A DNA stretch of 64,000 bases. Origin: Ruminococcus sp. Lineage in GTDB: Bacteria; Bacillota; Clostridia; Oscillospirales; Ruminococcaceae. The notes under the pieces are model-generated. The model saw nothing but the letters and a program-made list of their open reading frames with translations. It made no database searches and was not told the origin of the DNA. Positions 51,483 through 58,877 of this stretch are shown in pieces (positions within the stretch are counted from its first letter, which is position 1; each line of letters starts with the position of its first letter). Where the stretch lies: positions 62,001 through 126,000 of the forward strand of contig JAFYUM010000013.1 of NCBI GenBank assembly GCA_017558505.1, in the 5' to 3' direction. Made by a program: the position numbers and the translations under genes.

Positions 51483-53069
51483 TTATTCTTTATTAAGACA
51501 ATCGAACGCCTCTGTAACTATCTTTTCATCAGGTGCTTTTGTAAAGCAGCTTACTACAGGAACAACTATAAGTGAAACGATCATTGCAATTGCACCTGCG
51601 TTTACAGGAGAAAGAAGATTTAAAGGACAGTTAAGATCAATTACAGCCTGTTTCAAACCGTCAAATGCAGAAATATTCATGCTGAACAGTATCATATGTC
51701 CTACAGTAATTCCAAGACCTGTTACAAAACTTGAAATTACAGCTGCAATTGAAGCCTTTTTCATGAATAAACCATAGAGGAAAGGTCCGAGGAATGCTCC
51801 CGACAATGCTCCCCATGAATATGACATAAGAGTTGAAATGGAAGCATTCTTATTGCAGGCGATAATTACTGAAATAACAAGGAATACTGCAATAAACATA
51901 CGTATGCAGAACATTTGTTTCTTATCGTCGAAGTCCTTTACTCTTGGCTTTATAAGGTCATTTGTAAGAGTTGAACTGGAAGTGAGAACAAGAGAAGAAA
52001 GTGTTGAAAGTGAAGCCGAAAGAACAAGTACAACTACAAGTCCGATAAGCATATTAGGCAGTGCCTGTTGAATAAGTGCAGGTACCATTGTATCATATAC
52101 AGGCTTGCCGTTTACTACTTCAATGAGAGTTCTGTCTGTAACTGCGGGATCTGTTGTGCAGTAAAGACGAACAAATCCGCCCATAAAATATGAACCGCCT
52201 GCAACTACAAGGGCGAAAAATGTGGAGATAACCGCACCCTTTTTAATAGCGTCCTCATCCTTGATAGCGTAGAATTTCTGTACCATCTGCGGGAGTCCCC
52301 ACGTACCAAGAGATGTGAGAATTACAACACCGAAAAGATTGAACGGATCAGGTCCGAAAAGTGAACCGAGTGTATTTGCTGGTGTACTCTTATCAGAAAC
52401 AGCATTAAGAGAATCAAGCGCAATTGAAAGTCCGTCTTTACCCTTAACTGTAAGAACTACAACTGTAGCAATTCCGACAAGCATGATAATTCCCTGAATA
52501 AAATCATTTATAGCTGTAGCCTTGTATCCGCCGAGGATTACGTATATAGCAGAAAGAACAGCCATAAGCAGAATTATAATTGTACCGCCGTGTTCGCCAA
52601 GCTCAAACACCATTCCGAAAAGACGTGAAAGACCGTTGTAAACAGAAGCAGTATATGGAATGAGGAATATAAACACGATGAGAGATGTCACCGTTTTAAG
52701 CATATCAGAATTAAATCTTTTTCCGAAGAACTCAGGCATTGTCTTTGCACGAAGCTGCTTTGTCATAAGACGGGTACGGCGTCCGATTAGGAAGAATGGA
52801 ATAAGGCTTCCTATAATTGCATTTCCGATACCAACCCATGCAGCCGATACACCGTAGCTCCAGCCGAACTGTCCTGCATAGCCGATGAATACCACCGCTG
52901 AAAAATATGTAGTACCATAGGAGAATGCAGTAAGCCATGAACCGACGTTACGGCCTCCAAGCATGAAATCCTTTGCTGATTTTGTTTTTCCTGAGGTGTA
53001 AAAACCTATACCAATCATTACAGCAACATAGATTGCAAGTATTATAAAGGTAGCGGCTTTTGAACTCAT
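51483..53069 (-). CDS. Sodium:solute symporter (SSS family)
   Basis: 528-residue integral membrane transporter with about 13 hydrophobic segments. The N-terminal SGKTKSAKDFMLGGRNVGSWLTAFSYGTTYFSAVVFIGYAGQFGWSYG and YVILGGYKATAINDFIQGIIML are characteristic of the SSS family (PutP-like). Such proteins import proline, pantothenate, sugars or similar solutes with Na+. The substrate cannot be read from sequence; PutP-like residues around LGGRN favour an amino acid. Monocistronic with its own promoter and terminator. Confidence 0.92.
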   Translation of the reverse strand: MSSKAATFIILAIYVAVMIGIGFYTSGKTKSAKDFMLGGRNVGSWLTAFSYGTTYFSAVVFIGYAGQFGWSYGVSAAWVGIGNAIIGSLIPFFLIGRRTRLMTKQLRAKTMPEFFGKRFNSDMLKTVTSLIVFIFLIPYTASVYNGLSRLFGMVFELGEHGGTIIILLMAVLSAIYVILGGYKATAINDFIQGIIMLVGIATVVVLTVKGKDGLSIALDSLNAVSDKSTPANTLGSLFGPDPFNLFGVVILTSLGTWGLPQMVQKFYAIKDEDAIKKGAVISTFFALVVAGGSYFMGGFVRLYCTTDPAVTDRTLIEVVNGKPVYDTMVPALIQQALPNMLIGLVVVLVLSASLSTLSSLVLTSSSTLTNDLIKPRVKDFDDKKQMFCIRMFIAVFLVISVIIACNKNASISTLMSYSWGALSGAFLGPFLYGLFMKKASIAAVISSFVTGLGITVGHMILFSMNISAFDGLKQAVIDLNCPLNLLSPVNAGAIAMIVSLIVVPVVSCFTKAPDEKIVTEAFDCLNKE

Positions 53070-53141
53070 ACAATCACAACCTTCCAGATATGTAATACTT
53101 AAAAGCTTAAAAGCTTTAAATCAATAAAGTGTCCGTATAAT

Positions 53142-53170
53142 ACTATATCATATTTTGTCGGAAATGTCAA
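53142..53170 (-). promoter_or_regulatory. Sigma-A promoter of the symporter gene
   Basis: Minus strand TTGACA, 17-base spacer, TATAGT, about 70 bases before the start. Confidence 0.87.
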
Positions 53171-53202
53171 GAGCTTTTGAAATATAAATTTTTTAAATAT
53201 TA

Positions 53203-53231
53203 TTGATTTGCGTCATAAAATATGCTATAAT
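53203..53231 (+). promoter_or_regulatory. Promoter of the third sigma-factor operon
   Basis: TTGATT, 17-base spacer, TATAAT. It diverges from the symporter promoter. Confidence 0.75.
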
Positions 53232-53312
53232 ATTTCCTGAAAAAATTTTTTTGAAAAATCTTGTAATATTTCCGAATGTCATACGTCTTATAGACAGAAA
53301 GGAGGAAATGCA

Positions 53313-53807
53313 GTGTTTGAAGAGCTCTACAAAAAATACTTCCACGATATATTCTTATATTCAAAATCTCTGTGCAGAGAAGACAATCTTGCTGAGGAAC
53401 TTACCCAGGAAACCTTTTTCAAGGCACTTAAATCCATTGACAAATTCAAAGGCGACTGCGATGTCAGAGTGTGGCTGTGTCAGATTGCGAAATATACGTT
53501 TTATGACTACTGCCGCAAAAACAAACTCCGTGACTTTGAAGAATTCCCTGAAGATACCGTTGATACAGGCGTTTCAATTGAAAATGCTCTTGAGGACGAG
53601 AGAACAGCTGAGCTGATACATCAGATACTCCACGATATGAAAGAACCTTATAAAGAGGTATTCACGCTGAGAGTATTCGGAGAACTTTCCTTTAAGCAGA
53701 TTGCAAAACTTTTCGGCAAGACCGAAAACTGGGCGACGGTGACATTCCACCGCGCGAAACTAAAAATAATCGACACTATTCAAAAACAGGAGGAAAACTA
53801 TGAATAA
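53313..53807 (+). CDS. ECF-type RNA polymerase sigma factor
   Basis: 164-residue sigma-70 family factor. Region 2: FEELYKKYFHDIFLYSKSLCREDNLAEELTQETFFKAL; RVWLCQIAKYTFYDYCRKNK; region 4: MKEPYKEVFTLRVFGELSFKQIAKLFGKTENWATVTFHRAKLK. The start is GTG at 53313, 7 bases after GGAGG; no ATG in frame fits. It overlaps the anti-sigma gene by 8 bases. Among the three sigma factors in the window this one is closest to the SigM/SigW-like ECF pattern. Confidence 0.93.
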   Translation: MFEELYKKYFHDIFLYSKSLCREDNLAEELTQETFFKALKSIDKFKGDCDVRVWLCQIAKYTFYDYCRKNKLRDFEEFPEDTVDTGVSIENALEDERTAELIHQILHDMKEPYKEVFTLRVFGELSFKQIAKLFGKTENWATVTFHRAKLKIIDTIQKQEENYE

Positions 53808-54444
53808 AAAATGTGACATAATAAAAGACCTGCTCCCTCTCTATGCTGAAAATATGTGCAGCAGCGACAGCAGGCAAATGGTGGCGGAACATATTGCTGA
53901 ATGTGAAAGCTGCCGAAATGAATTAAAAAAAATCAATACCGATGTGGCTATTCAGGCTGATTCCGATGTATCAATGTTCAAGCGTATAAAAAAGCGTGCA
54001 AGGATTGAAAAGGTTGTTATTTCAATTGTTAGTATTGTATTTATATGCACAGCTATGTTTATGACCGTGTTTATTCTTTCAAACACGACAAATAGTATGA
54101 ATTACGAAAAATACAATATGGAAAAATATGTGAAAGTTGAAGAAGATGCCGACGGAAAGCTCTGGCTTTGTACCTATGACCAGGCTTCATCATATGATTT
54201 CGCATATCCGACAGTCTGGGACAGCGACGGAAATGAAATCGGGGACGAAGCATTTAACAATGATGAAAAAGACTGCTATGGTGTTACTCTTTACCGTTTC
54301 AGAATAAATGACATTTTCAAAGTTGTCGTTCCTTCACAGGAAAAACGAACACCATTATTAAATACAAATAAAACAAATATCCAATCCGTAGTATACTACG
54401 ACGCAAAAACAGGCGAAAAACATACACTTTGGGAAAGGGGTTAA
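53800..54444 (+). CDS. Anti-sigma factor with zinc-finger N-terminus
   Basis: 214-residue protein. The N-terminal domain is zf-HC2-like: CDIIKDLLPLYAENMCSSDSRQMVAEHIAECESC (Cys5, His31, Cys35 and Cys38), the zinc-binding anti-sigma fold that clamps ECF sigma factors. One membrane segment (about 70-92) and a 120-residue outer domain follow. It overlaps the sigma gene, so the two are translationally coupled. The signal is unknown. Confidence 0.9.
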   Translation: MNKKCDIIKDLLPLYAENMCSSDSRQMVAEHIAECESCRNELKKINTDVAIQADSDVSMFKRIKKRARIEKVVISIVSIVFICTAMFMTVFILSNTTNSMNYEKYNMEKYVKVEEDADGKLWLCTYDQASSYDFAYPTVWDSDGNEIGDEAFNNDEKDCYGVTLYRFRINDIFKVVVPSQEKRTPLLNTNKTNIQSVVYYDAKTGEKHTLWERG

Positions 54445-54446
54445 TT

Positions 54447-54689
54447 ATGATAGAGAAAAAATTCAATAAACCTGCACTTATTATTTCAGCTTTAGCTGTA
54501 CTTACAGGCTGGTTTTGTGGACCATTCTATTTTGTTTCAATTTTACTTGGCATAACCGCAATTATCATCGCCATCAAAAAGAGAAAAACTCATCTTGTAA
54601 AACTACCTGTTTTTCTGTCTGTAGTTGCTATAGTTATGGGAATATTTGACTTTCTTCTATTCCATACCGGCTTATTCTTTCCTTTATAA
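54447..54689 (+). CDS. Small two/three-pass membrane protein, DUF4190-like
   Basis: 80-residue hydrophobic protein starting MIEKKFNKPALIISALAVLTGWF, with three membrane segments (about 10-25, 26-42, 52-75). GGGG at 54437 and the ATG at 54447 set the start. It starts 2 bases after the anti-sigma gene and is paralogous to the next gene (54810). It resembles DUF4190-type small membrane proteins; function unknown. Confidence 0.78.
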   Translation: MIEKKFNKPALIISALAVLTGWFCGPFYFVSILLGITAIIIAIKKRKTHLVKLPVFLSVVAIVMGIFDFLLFHTGLFFPL

Positions 54690-54707
54690 CAAAAAATCGG
54701 AAACATA

Positions 54708-54736
54708 TTGCAATATTAAAATAAATATGTTATAAT
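54708..54736 (+). promoter_or_regulatory. Promoter of the second small membrane gene
   Basis: TTGCAA, 17-base spacer, TATAAT preceded by TGT (extended -10). Confidence 0.78.
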
Positions 54737-54739
54737 AAT

Positions 54740-54775
54740 AGCAGAGATTGGAATTTCTCCATTCTCTGCTGTTTT
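54740..54775 (+). promoter_or_regulatory. 5'-end hairpin of transcript, possible attenuator
   Basis: AGCAGAGA pairs with TCTCTGCT, followed by GTTTTATT. It begins 3 bases after the -10 hexamer, so it would form the very 5' end of the RNA. The same stem follows the promoter at 55232. Confidence 0.6.
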
Positions 54776-54809
54776 ATTACACAGCAACACTTTTCGAAAG
54801 AGGTTATTT

Positions 54810-55061
54810 ATGATTGAGAGAAAATCCAACAATTCGGCTCTTGTCGTTGCGTTTTTAGGAATACTTGCAGGCTGGCTGTTTCCGTCATATTTCTATATTC
54901 CCATTATTCTTGGTATCATCGCCATTATTATTGCTGTAGCAATGCGGAAAAAATATTTTGTAACACTTCCAATTTCCCTGTCGATAGCTGCAATTGCTAT
55001 GGGTATTTATGATATTCTTTTGGTTTATACAAATCTGTTTCCGACTCAAGGGCACCTCTAA
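54810..55061 (+). CDS. Small membrane protein, paralogue of the 54447 gene
   Basis: 83-residue membrane protein (MIERKSNNSALVVAFLGILAGWLFPSYF, LPISLSIAAIAMGIYDILL) clearly homologous to the gene 120 bases upstream: both begin MIE-K, have GW and an ILGI-AIII segment and a similar last helix. The last residues QGHL and the stop codon are encoded by the left end of repeat copy B, so insertion of that element appears to have replaced the original end. Own promoter; AAAGAGG precedes the ATG. Confidence 0.75.
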   Translation: MIERKSNNSALVVAFLGILAGWLFPSYFYIPIILGIIAIIIAVAMRKKYFVTLPISLSIAAIAMGIYDILLVYTNLFPTQGHL

Positions 55062-55207
55062 AAAAACGTTTGGTTAAAGAAAAAACAGATAGGTGCGGCA
55101 GCCACAATGAAACCTTCCGAAGGCGTGCTGTCGCACCCCAAGGGAGGTTGACGAAGCAGATGACGCGCATAGCTGTTTTTTCTCAAAAGGTTTTTTTAGA
55201 GATGCCC
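55050..55207. repeat. Dispersed palindromic element, copy B
   Basis: 158-base element with inverted ends, GGGCACCTCTAAAAAAAC and GTTTTTTTAGAGATGCCC. TCAA flanks it on both sides (55046-55049, 55208-55211), consistent with a 4-base target duplication. The inner arms ACAG/CTGT correspond to GCAG/CTGC in copy A, a compensatory change. It supplies the stop codon of the gene at 54810. Confidence 0.88.
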
Positions 55208-55231
55208 TCAATTAAAATAGCAATAATTACG

Positions 55232-55260
55232 TTGAAATCCGCAAAATAATATGATATAAT
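55232..55260 (+). promoter_or_regulatory. Promoter of the epimerase gene
   Basis: TTGAAA, 17-base spacer, TATAAT. Confidence 0.82.
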
Positions 55261-55263
55261 TAC

Positions 55264-55296
55264 AGCAGAGAGTGTAAAACATTCTCTGCTATTTTA
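55264..55296 (+). promoter_or_regulatory. 5'-end hairpin of transcript, possible attenuator
   Basis: AGCAGAGA pairs with TCTCTGCT, followed by ATTTTAAAT. It matches the stem at 54740 in sequence and in distance from the -10. Confidence 0.6.
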
Positions 55297-55323
55297 AATA
55301 AAGAAAATGAGAGGAAAACTACC

Positions 55324-56340
55324 ATGAAAGCACTACTTATCGGCGGAACAGGTACTATAAGTTCCGCAATCACAAAGCGACTGGCTGAAATCGGCTGGGA
55401 GGTATATCTCCTTAACCGTGGCAACAGAAACGGCAACGTTCCCGAAAACGTTAAGCTTATCACCGCTGACATCAACAACGAACCCGAAGCAACAACTGCT
55501 CTTGGAGATATGAAATTCGATGTTGTCTGCGATTTTATATGCTTCGTTCCTGAGCAGGCTGAAAGAGATTTCCGCCTTTTTAACGGCAGAACAAAACAGT
55601 TTATTTTCATAAGCTCCGCTTCCGCTTATCATAAGCCTGTATGCGATTACATCATAACAGAGGGCACAAGCCTTGCAAATAAGTACTGGGAATATTCACG
55701 TAATAAAATTGCCATTGAGGAGCTCCTTATGAAGCACTACCGTGAGGACGGTTTCCCTGTTACTATCGTCCGCCCAAGCCATACCTATGACGAAAGAAGT
55801 GTACCGCTTGGCGTTCACGGCAAAAACGGCAGCTATCAGGTTATAAAGCGTATTATGGAGGGCAAGCCTGTTATTATTCACGGTGACGGTACAACCCTCT
55901 GGACTATAACTCACAACTCAGATTTTGCAGTAGGATTTACAGGACTTATGGGAAATCCCCATGCTATAGGCGAGGCTTTCCACATCACATCCGATGAATC
56001 CGTTACATGGAATCAGATATATCAGTCAATTGCCGACGCTTTAGGGGTTGAACTTATACCTTATCACGTTTCCTCTGACTTCCTTGCAGATGTCAGCGAT
56101 TATGACCTCACAGGAAGTCTTACAGGCGACAAGGCACAGACGGTAGTATTCGACAACTCGAAAATAAAGCGTGTTGTACCCGAATTCAAGGCAACTGTCC
56201 ACGTTGAACAGGGAATACGCAATACTGTGGAATACGTACTCTCACATCCCGAATGTCAGATTGAGGATCCTGAATTTGACGAATGGTGTGACAGGGTTAT
56301 TGACGTTCTTGAAAATGCAAAGAAAATTCTTAATGGTTAA
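55324..56340 (+). CDS. NAD-dependent epimerase/dehydratase-like protein
   Basis: 338-residue extended-SDR protein. N-terminal Rossmann motif LLIGGTGTISSAITKRLAEIG (GGxGxxS variant), FIFISSASAYHKPV, and VTIVRPSHTYDERSVP with Lys-rich neighbourhood; SRNKIAIEELLMKHY is the position of the YxxxK pair (Tyr684-like Tyr in YSRNKIA). It resembles the CSP41/isoflavone-reductase-like branch used on nucleotide sugars or RNA in other organisms, so the substrate is open. Own promoter with a 5' hairpin; repeat copy C begins 8 bases after its stop. Confidence 0.85.
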   Translation: MKALLIGGTGTISSAITKRLAEIGWEVYLLNRGNRNGNVPENVKLITADINNEPEATTALGDMKFDVVCDFICFVPEQAERDFRLFNGRTKQFIFISSASAYHKPVCDYIITEGTSLANKYWEYSRNKIAIEELLMKHYREDGFPVTIVRPSHTYDERSVPLGVHGKNGSYQVIKRIMEGKPVIIHGDGTTLWTITHNSDFAVGFTGLMGNPHAIGEAFHITSDESVTWNQIYQSIADALGVELIPYHVSSDFLADVSDYDLTGSLTGDKAQTVVFDNSKIKRVVPEFKATVHVEQGIRNTVEYVLSHPECQIEDPEFDEWCDRVIDVLENAKKILNG

Positions 56341-56348
56341 AAATTCAA

Positions 56349-56490
56349 AGGCACATCTAAAACTAAAAAGAAGATAGTTGTGGCAACTACAAGCAAGCAT
56401 TCCTAAGGCGTGCTGTCGCACTACAAGGGAGGTTGTCAGAGCAGATGACGCACATGGCTGCTTTTCTCAAAAATGGTTTTTAAAAATGCA
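56349..56490. repeat. Dispersed palindromic element, copy C
   Basis: About 142 bases, less symmetrical than copies A and B (AAGGCACATCTAAAAC ... TTTTTAAAAATGC), sharing TGCTGTCGCAC, GGGAGGTTG, GCAGATGACG and TTTTCTCAAAA. No clear target duplication. It sits between the epimerase stop and a bidirectional terminator. Confidence 0.82.
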
Positions 56491-56522
56491 ATAAAGCCTG
56501 TATCTGACGATACAGGCTTTAT
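56491..56522. terminator. Bidirectional terminator
   Basis: AAAGCCTGTATC pairs with GATACAGGCTTT across a 4-base loop; serves the epimerase on plus and the radical SAM gene on minus. Confidence 0.93.
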
Positions 56523-56527
56523 AATTA

Positions 56528-57601
56528 TCAGAATAAAATATCTTTAAAACAAAGCTGCGGCTCGCCCTTGTCGAAATCCCAGCTGTGATAGGAATCACCA
56601 TGACAGCGGCACTTCTCGGAGCAGTTGCGGCACTTCTCATTTTCGTCGCCAAGGTCCTTACGGAAAATATCAAAATTATTCTCCCATACATCCTTGAAAC
56701 GGTCTTTCAGAATGTTACCCCTTACAAATTCAGGACGACGCTCAATATCAAGACAGGCGGTAATATCTCCGTTCGCCATGATACTTGCAATATATGTACC
56801 TGCAACACAGAGGTAATACCAGTCACGCACCTCACGCTCATATTCAAGACCAAGATAATGACTGCATCCGTAGCAGACAGGTTCTCCTGCTATACGCTTA
56901 TTTCTGATATATTCAAACATATAACGGTAATCATCGGGAGTTAAAAGCAAATGAGGATACTTCTTTGCTCTGCCCATAGGTTCCATATTGATAATACGCC
57001 ATGAGTCAATATCCATACCGTTGAAAATCTTGTAAAGCTCGTCAAGCTGACCGATATTCTCATGGGTAACAACTGTTGTTACCTGCACCGACTCAAATCC
57101 GCCCACTTCAAGCAGATTTTCAATTCCCTCCATAGCCCTTTTATAGCCACCGGGAGTCTGTCTGAACGCATCGTGGGTTTCTTCAAGTCCGTCGATACTA
57201 ACGGAAATTGTGTTCATTCCCACACGTTTCAGATCCTTTGCAACCTGCTTATCAATAAGGGTAGCGTTACTTGTCATACCCCAGCTGAAGCCCAGCTCAT
57301 TGGCTATTGCCATAATATCAAAGAAATCCTTACGGAGAAGTGGCTCTCCGCCTGTTATACAGAGCATTTTATCCTGTGTTCCGAAATCGCCCTTTATTTC
57401 TGCAAGGAACTTGGAATACTGCTGTGGTGTAAGTTCGTCATAGAACACATCGCCGCAGTTACTTCCGCAGTGGAGACATTTCTCGTTGCATTTGATTGTA
57501 AGTTCAAGGAAAAGATGTCTTAATTCAGGCTTAATCATCAGACCTGCACGATAAGCCTCTATTGTTTTCATATGTTCAAGTTTCTTATTTACGTCAAGCA
57601 T
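56528..57601 (-). CDS. Radical SAM/SPASM domain protein, candidate RiPP maturase
   Basis: 357-residue enzyme that would cleave S-adenosylmethionine to modify a peptide. Radical SAM motif CNEKCLHC (Cys38, Cys42, Cys45), GGEP (84-87) and SIDGLEETHDAFR fit. The C-terminal half has a SPASM/twitch pattern: Cys in LCVAGTYIASIMANGDITAC, then CRNCSEKCRC and QLC at the end, enough for two auxiliary [4Fe-4S] clusters. SPASM enzymes mature ribosomal peptides (thioether or carbon-carbon bonds). It starts 13 bases after a YGPP-repeat dockerin gene, with its ribosome site overlapping that stop codon; that protein is the obvious candidate substrate, which is inference. Confidence 0.9.
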   Translation of the reverse strand: MLDVNKKLEHMKTIEAYRAGLMIKPELRHLFLELTIKCNEKCLHCGSNCGDVFYDELTPQQYSKFLAEIKGDFGTQDKMLCITGGEPLLRKDFFDIMAIANELGFSWGMTSNATLIDKQVAKDLKRVGMNTISVSIDGLEETHDAFRQTPGGYKRAMEGIENLLEVGGFESVQVTTVVTHENIGQLDELYKIFNGMDIDSWRIINMEPMGRAKKYPHLLLTPDDYRYMFEYIRNKRIAGEPVCYGCSHYLGLEYEREVRDWYYLCVAGTYIASIMANGDITACLDIERRPEFVRGNILKDRFKDVWENNFDIFRKDLGDENEKCRNCSEKCRCHGDSYHSWDFDKGEPQLCFKDILF

Positions 57602-57614
57602 TGATTAATTCTCC

Positions 57615-58544
57615 TTAATAATTTGACGGTGGCGGACCGTATACAGGATATGTTCTGGTTGTTAAAATAGTCGGATCATCATCTTCGGGAACAGCTGTTG
57701 TCTGTGTAGGCGGTGGTCCATATACATCCTGGAACTCATCCATCGTTGTGGTTACTGCATTTTCAGGTTGACGTATATCATCAATCTTTCCTAACAGGAA
57801 TTTCTGAAGAAGAACAAGGTCAGCAACAGAAATCTTCATATCGTTGTTTACATCAGCTGCAAAGCTGTAGCTTGGATTTGCCTGTATGAATTTCTCACGG
57901 AGCAGAATCATATCGAAAACATCTGTTCTGCCGTCATTATTTACATCGCCGTAGAATGGAACAGGGCCGTAATCAGGCTGAACGTTTGTATTTAATTCGG
58001 CAATAACCTCATCTTCTGTGGTTACTGTTGTTGTAACAGTTGTTCTTGGCGGTCCATAAAGAGTTACTGTTGTTGTCCTTGTTGTTGTGACAACATCTTC
58101 ATCCTCCATTGAGCTGGTTGTTATTACTTCCTCGGGAACACTTGTTGATGTTGTTCTTGGAGGGCCATAAAGAGGTACTGTTGTTATCCTTATTGTTGTA
58201 ACTACGTCATCTTCCTCAACGGAGCTTGATGATGTTGTTCTTGGAGGGCCGTAAACGGTAGTAGTACTGTTTCTTGTTGCTGTAACAACATCTTCTTCTA
58301 TATTATCACTTTCGTCATATGACGGCGGAGGGCCGTATACAGCTGACATTTTTGAATTAAGCTCTTTGATTGCATCAGGAGGAATTGCAGGCTGATTTTC
58401 CACAAATTCAGAACCAACAACTGTTGTAGTAGATGTTGTAGAATATGCAGCAGCCTCAACAGGTTCTGAAGCCACATTTGCAGTTCCGCACATAGCGGCT
58501 GCAAAAATTGCGGCAGTCAACGCAGTTTTTTCGGTTTTTTTCAT
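57615..58544 (-). CDS. Secreted dockerin protein with YGPP motifs, candidate RiPP precursor
   Basis: 309 residues. A signal peptide (about 1-33, TALTAAIFAAAMCGTANVASEPVEA) precedes Thr-rich low-complexity sequence carrying Tyr-Gly-Pro-Pro: Tyr at 70, 98, 126, 163, 275 and 302 in YGPP, and at 192 in YGPV. Each of the inner copies is followed by R-T-T and Ser/Thr/Glu runs of about 28-37 residues. A type I dockerin (about 196-252, GDVNNDGRTDVFDMILL and DVNNDMKISVADLVLL) interrupts the series, and the protein ends VYGPPPSNY. The motif looks like a repeated core for the adjacent radical SAM enzyme, and the dockerin would display the product on the cellulosome. No known family recognised. Confidence 0.87.
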   Translation of the reverse strand: MKKTEKTALTAAIFAAAMCGTANVASEPVEAAAYSTTSTTTVVGSEFVENQPAIPPDAIKELNSKMSAVYGPPPSYDESDNIEEDVVTATRNSTTTVYGPPRTTSSSSVEEDDVVTTIRITTVPLYGPPRTTSTSVPEEVITTSSMEDEDVVTTTRTTTVTLYGPPRTTVTTTVTTEDEVIAELNTNVQPDYGPVPFYGDVNNDGRTDVFDMILLREKFIQANPSYSFAADVNNDMKISVADLVLLQKFLLGKIDDIRQPENAVTTTMDEFQDVYGPPPTQTTAVPEDDDPTILTTRTYPVYGPPPSNY

Positions 58545-58573
58545 ATTAATACTCCTCTCATAATTTTGTCAAT

Positions 58574-58704
58574 GGGGAAATCTCTAAAAACCCACTCACA
58601 GAATAATTTTCATGATCAATATTTATCTGCTGCATTATTAAACGTGGCATACAATACCGGTCATTTACAAAATTCTGCATTTATCTCGGTTTTTAGAGAA
58701 CCCC
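58574..58704. repeat. Inverted-repeat element D in the YGPP operon leader
   Basis: 131-base segment with ends GGGGAAATCTCTAAAAACC and GGTTTTTAGAGAACCCC, and TCAA on both sides (58569-58572, 58705-58708; one-base offset at left). The ends resemble copies A-C but the interior does not. It lies between the promoter and the YGPP gene and would form a long stem in the mRNA leader. Confidence 0.65.
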
Positions 58705-58766
58705 TCAAATGTGTAAAAAAACTGATATTATCCTTTTTACAAAAGGAAATACAATTACCCAAATAT

Positions 58767-58795
58767 ATTATACAACAATGCTATATTTATTGCAA
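58767..58795 (-). promoter_or_regulatory. Sigma-A promoter of the YGPP/radical SAM operon
   Basis: Minus strand TTGCAA, 17-base spacer, TATAAT. Its leader of about 215 bases contains element D. The rest of the 333-base gap 58545-58877 shows only AT-rich sequence. Confidence 0.8.
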
Positions 58796-58877
58796 GTAAT
58801 TCAGTAAATTTTCAAAAAGATTTGTACATTTGCACAAACTTATACCCATATATTTATAATATATTGCCAAGCCGTTC

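Noticed and set aside
53203..53616. Longer overlapping open frame before the third sigma factor
   Set aside because: It is out of frame with the sigma gene, has no ribosome site and starts inside the promoter.
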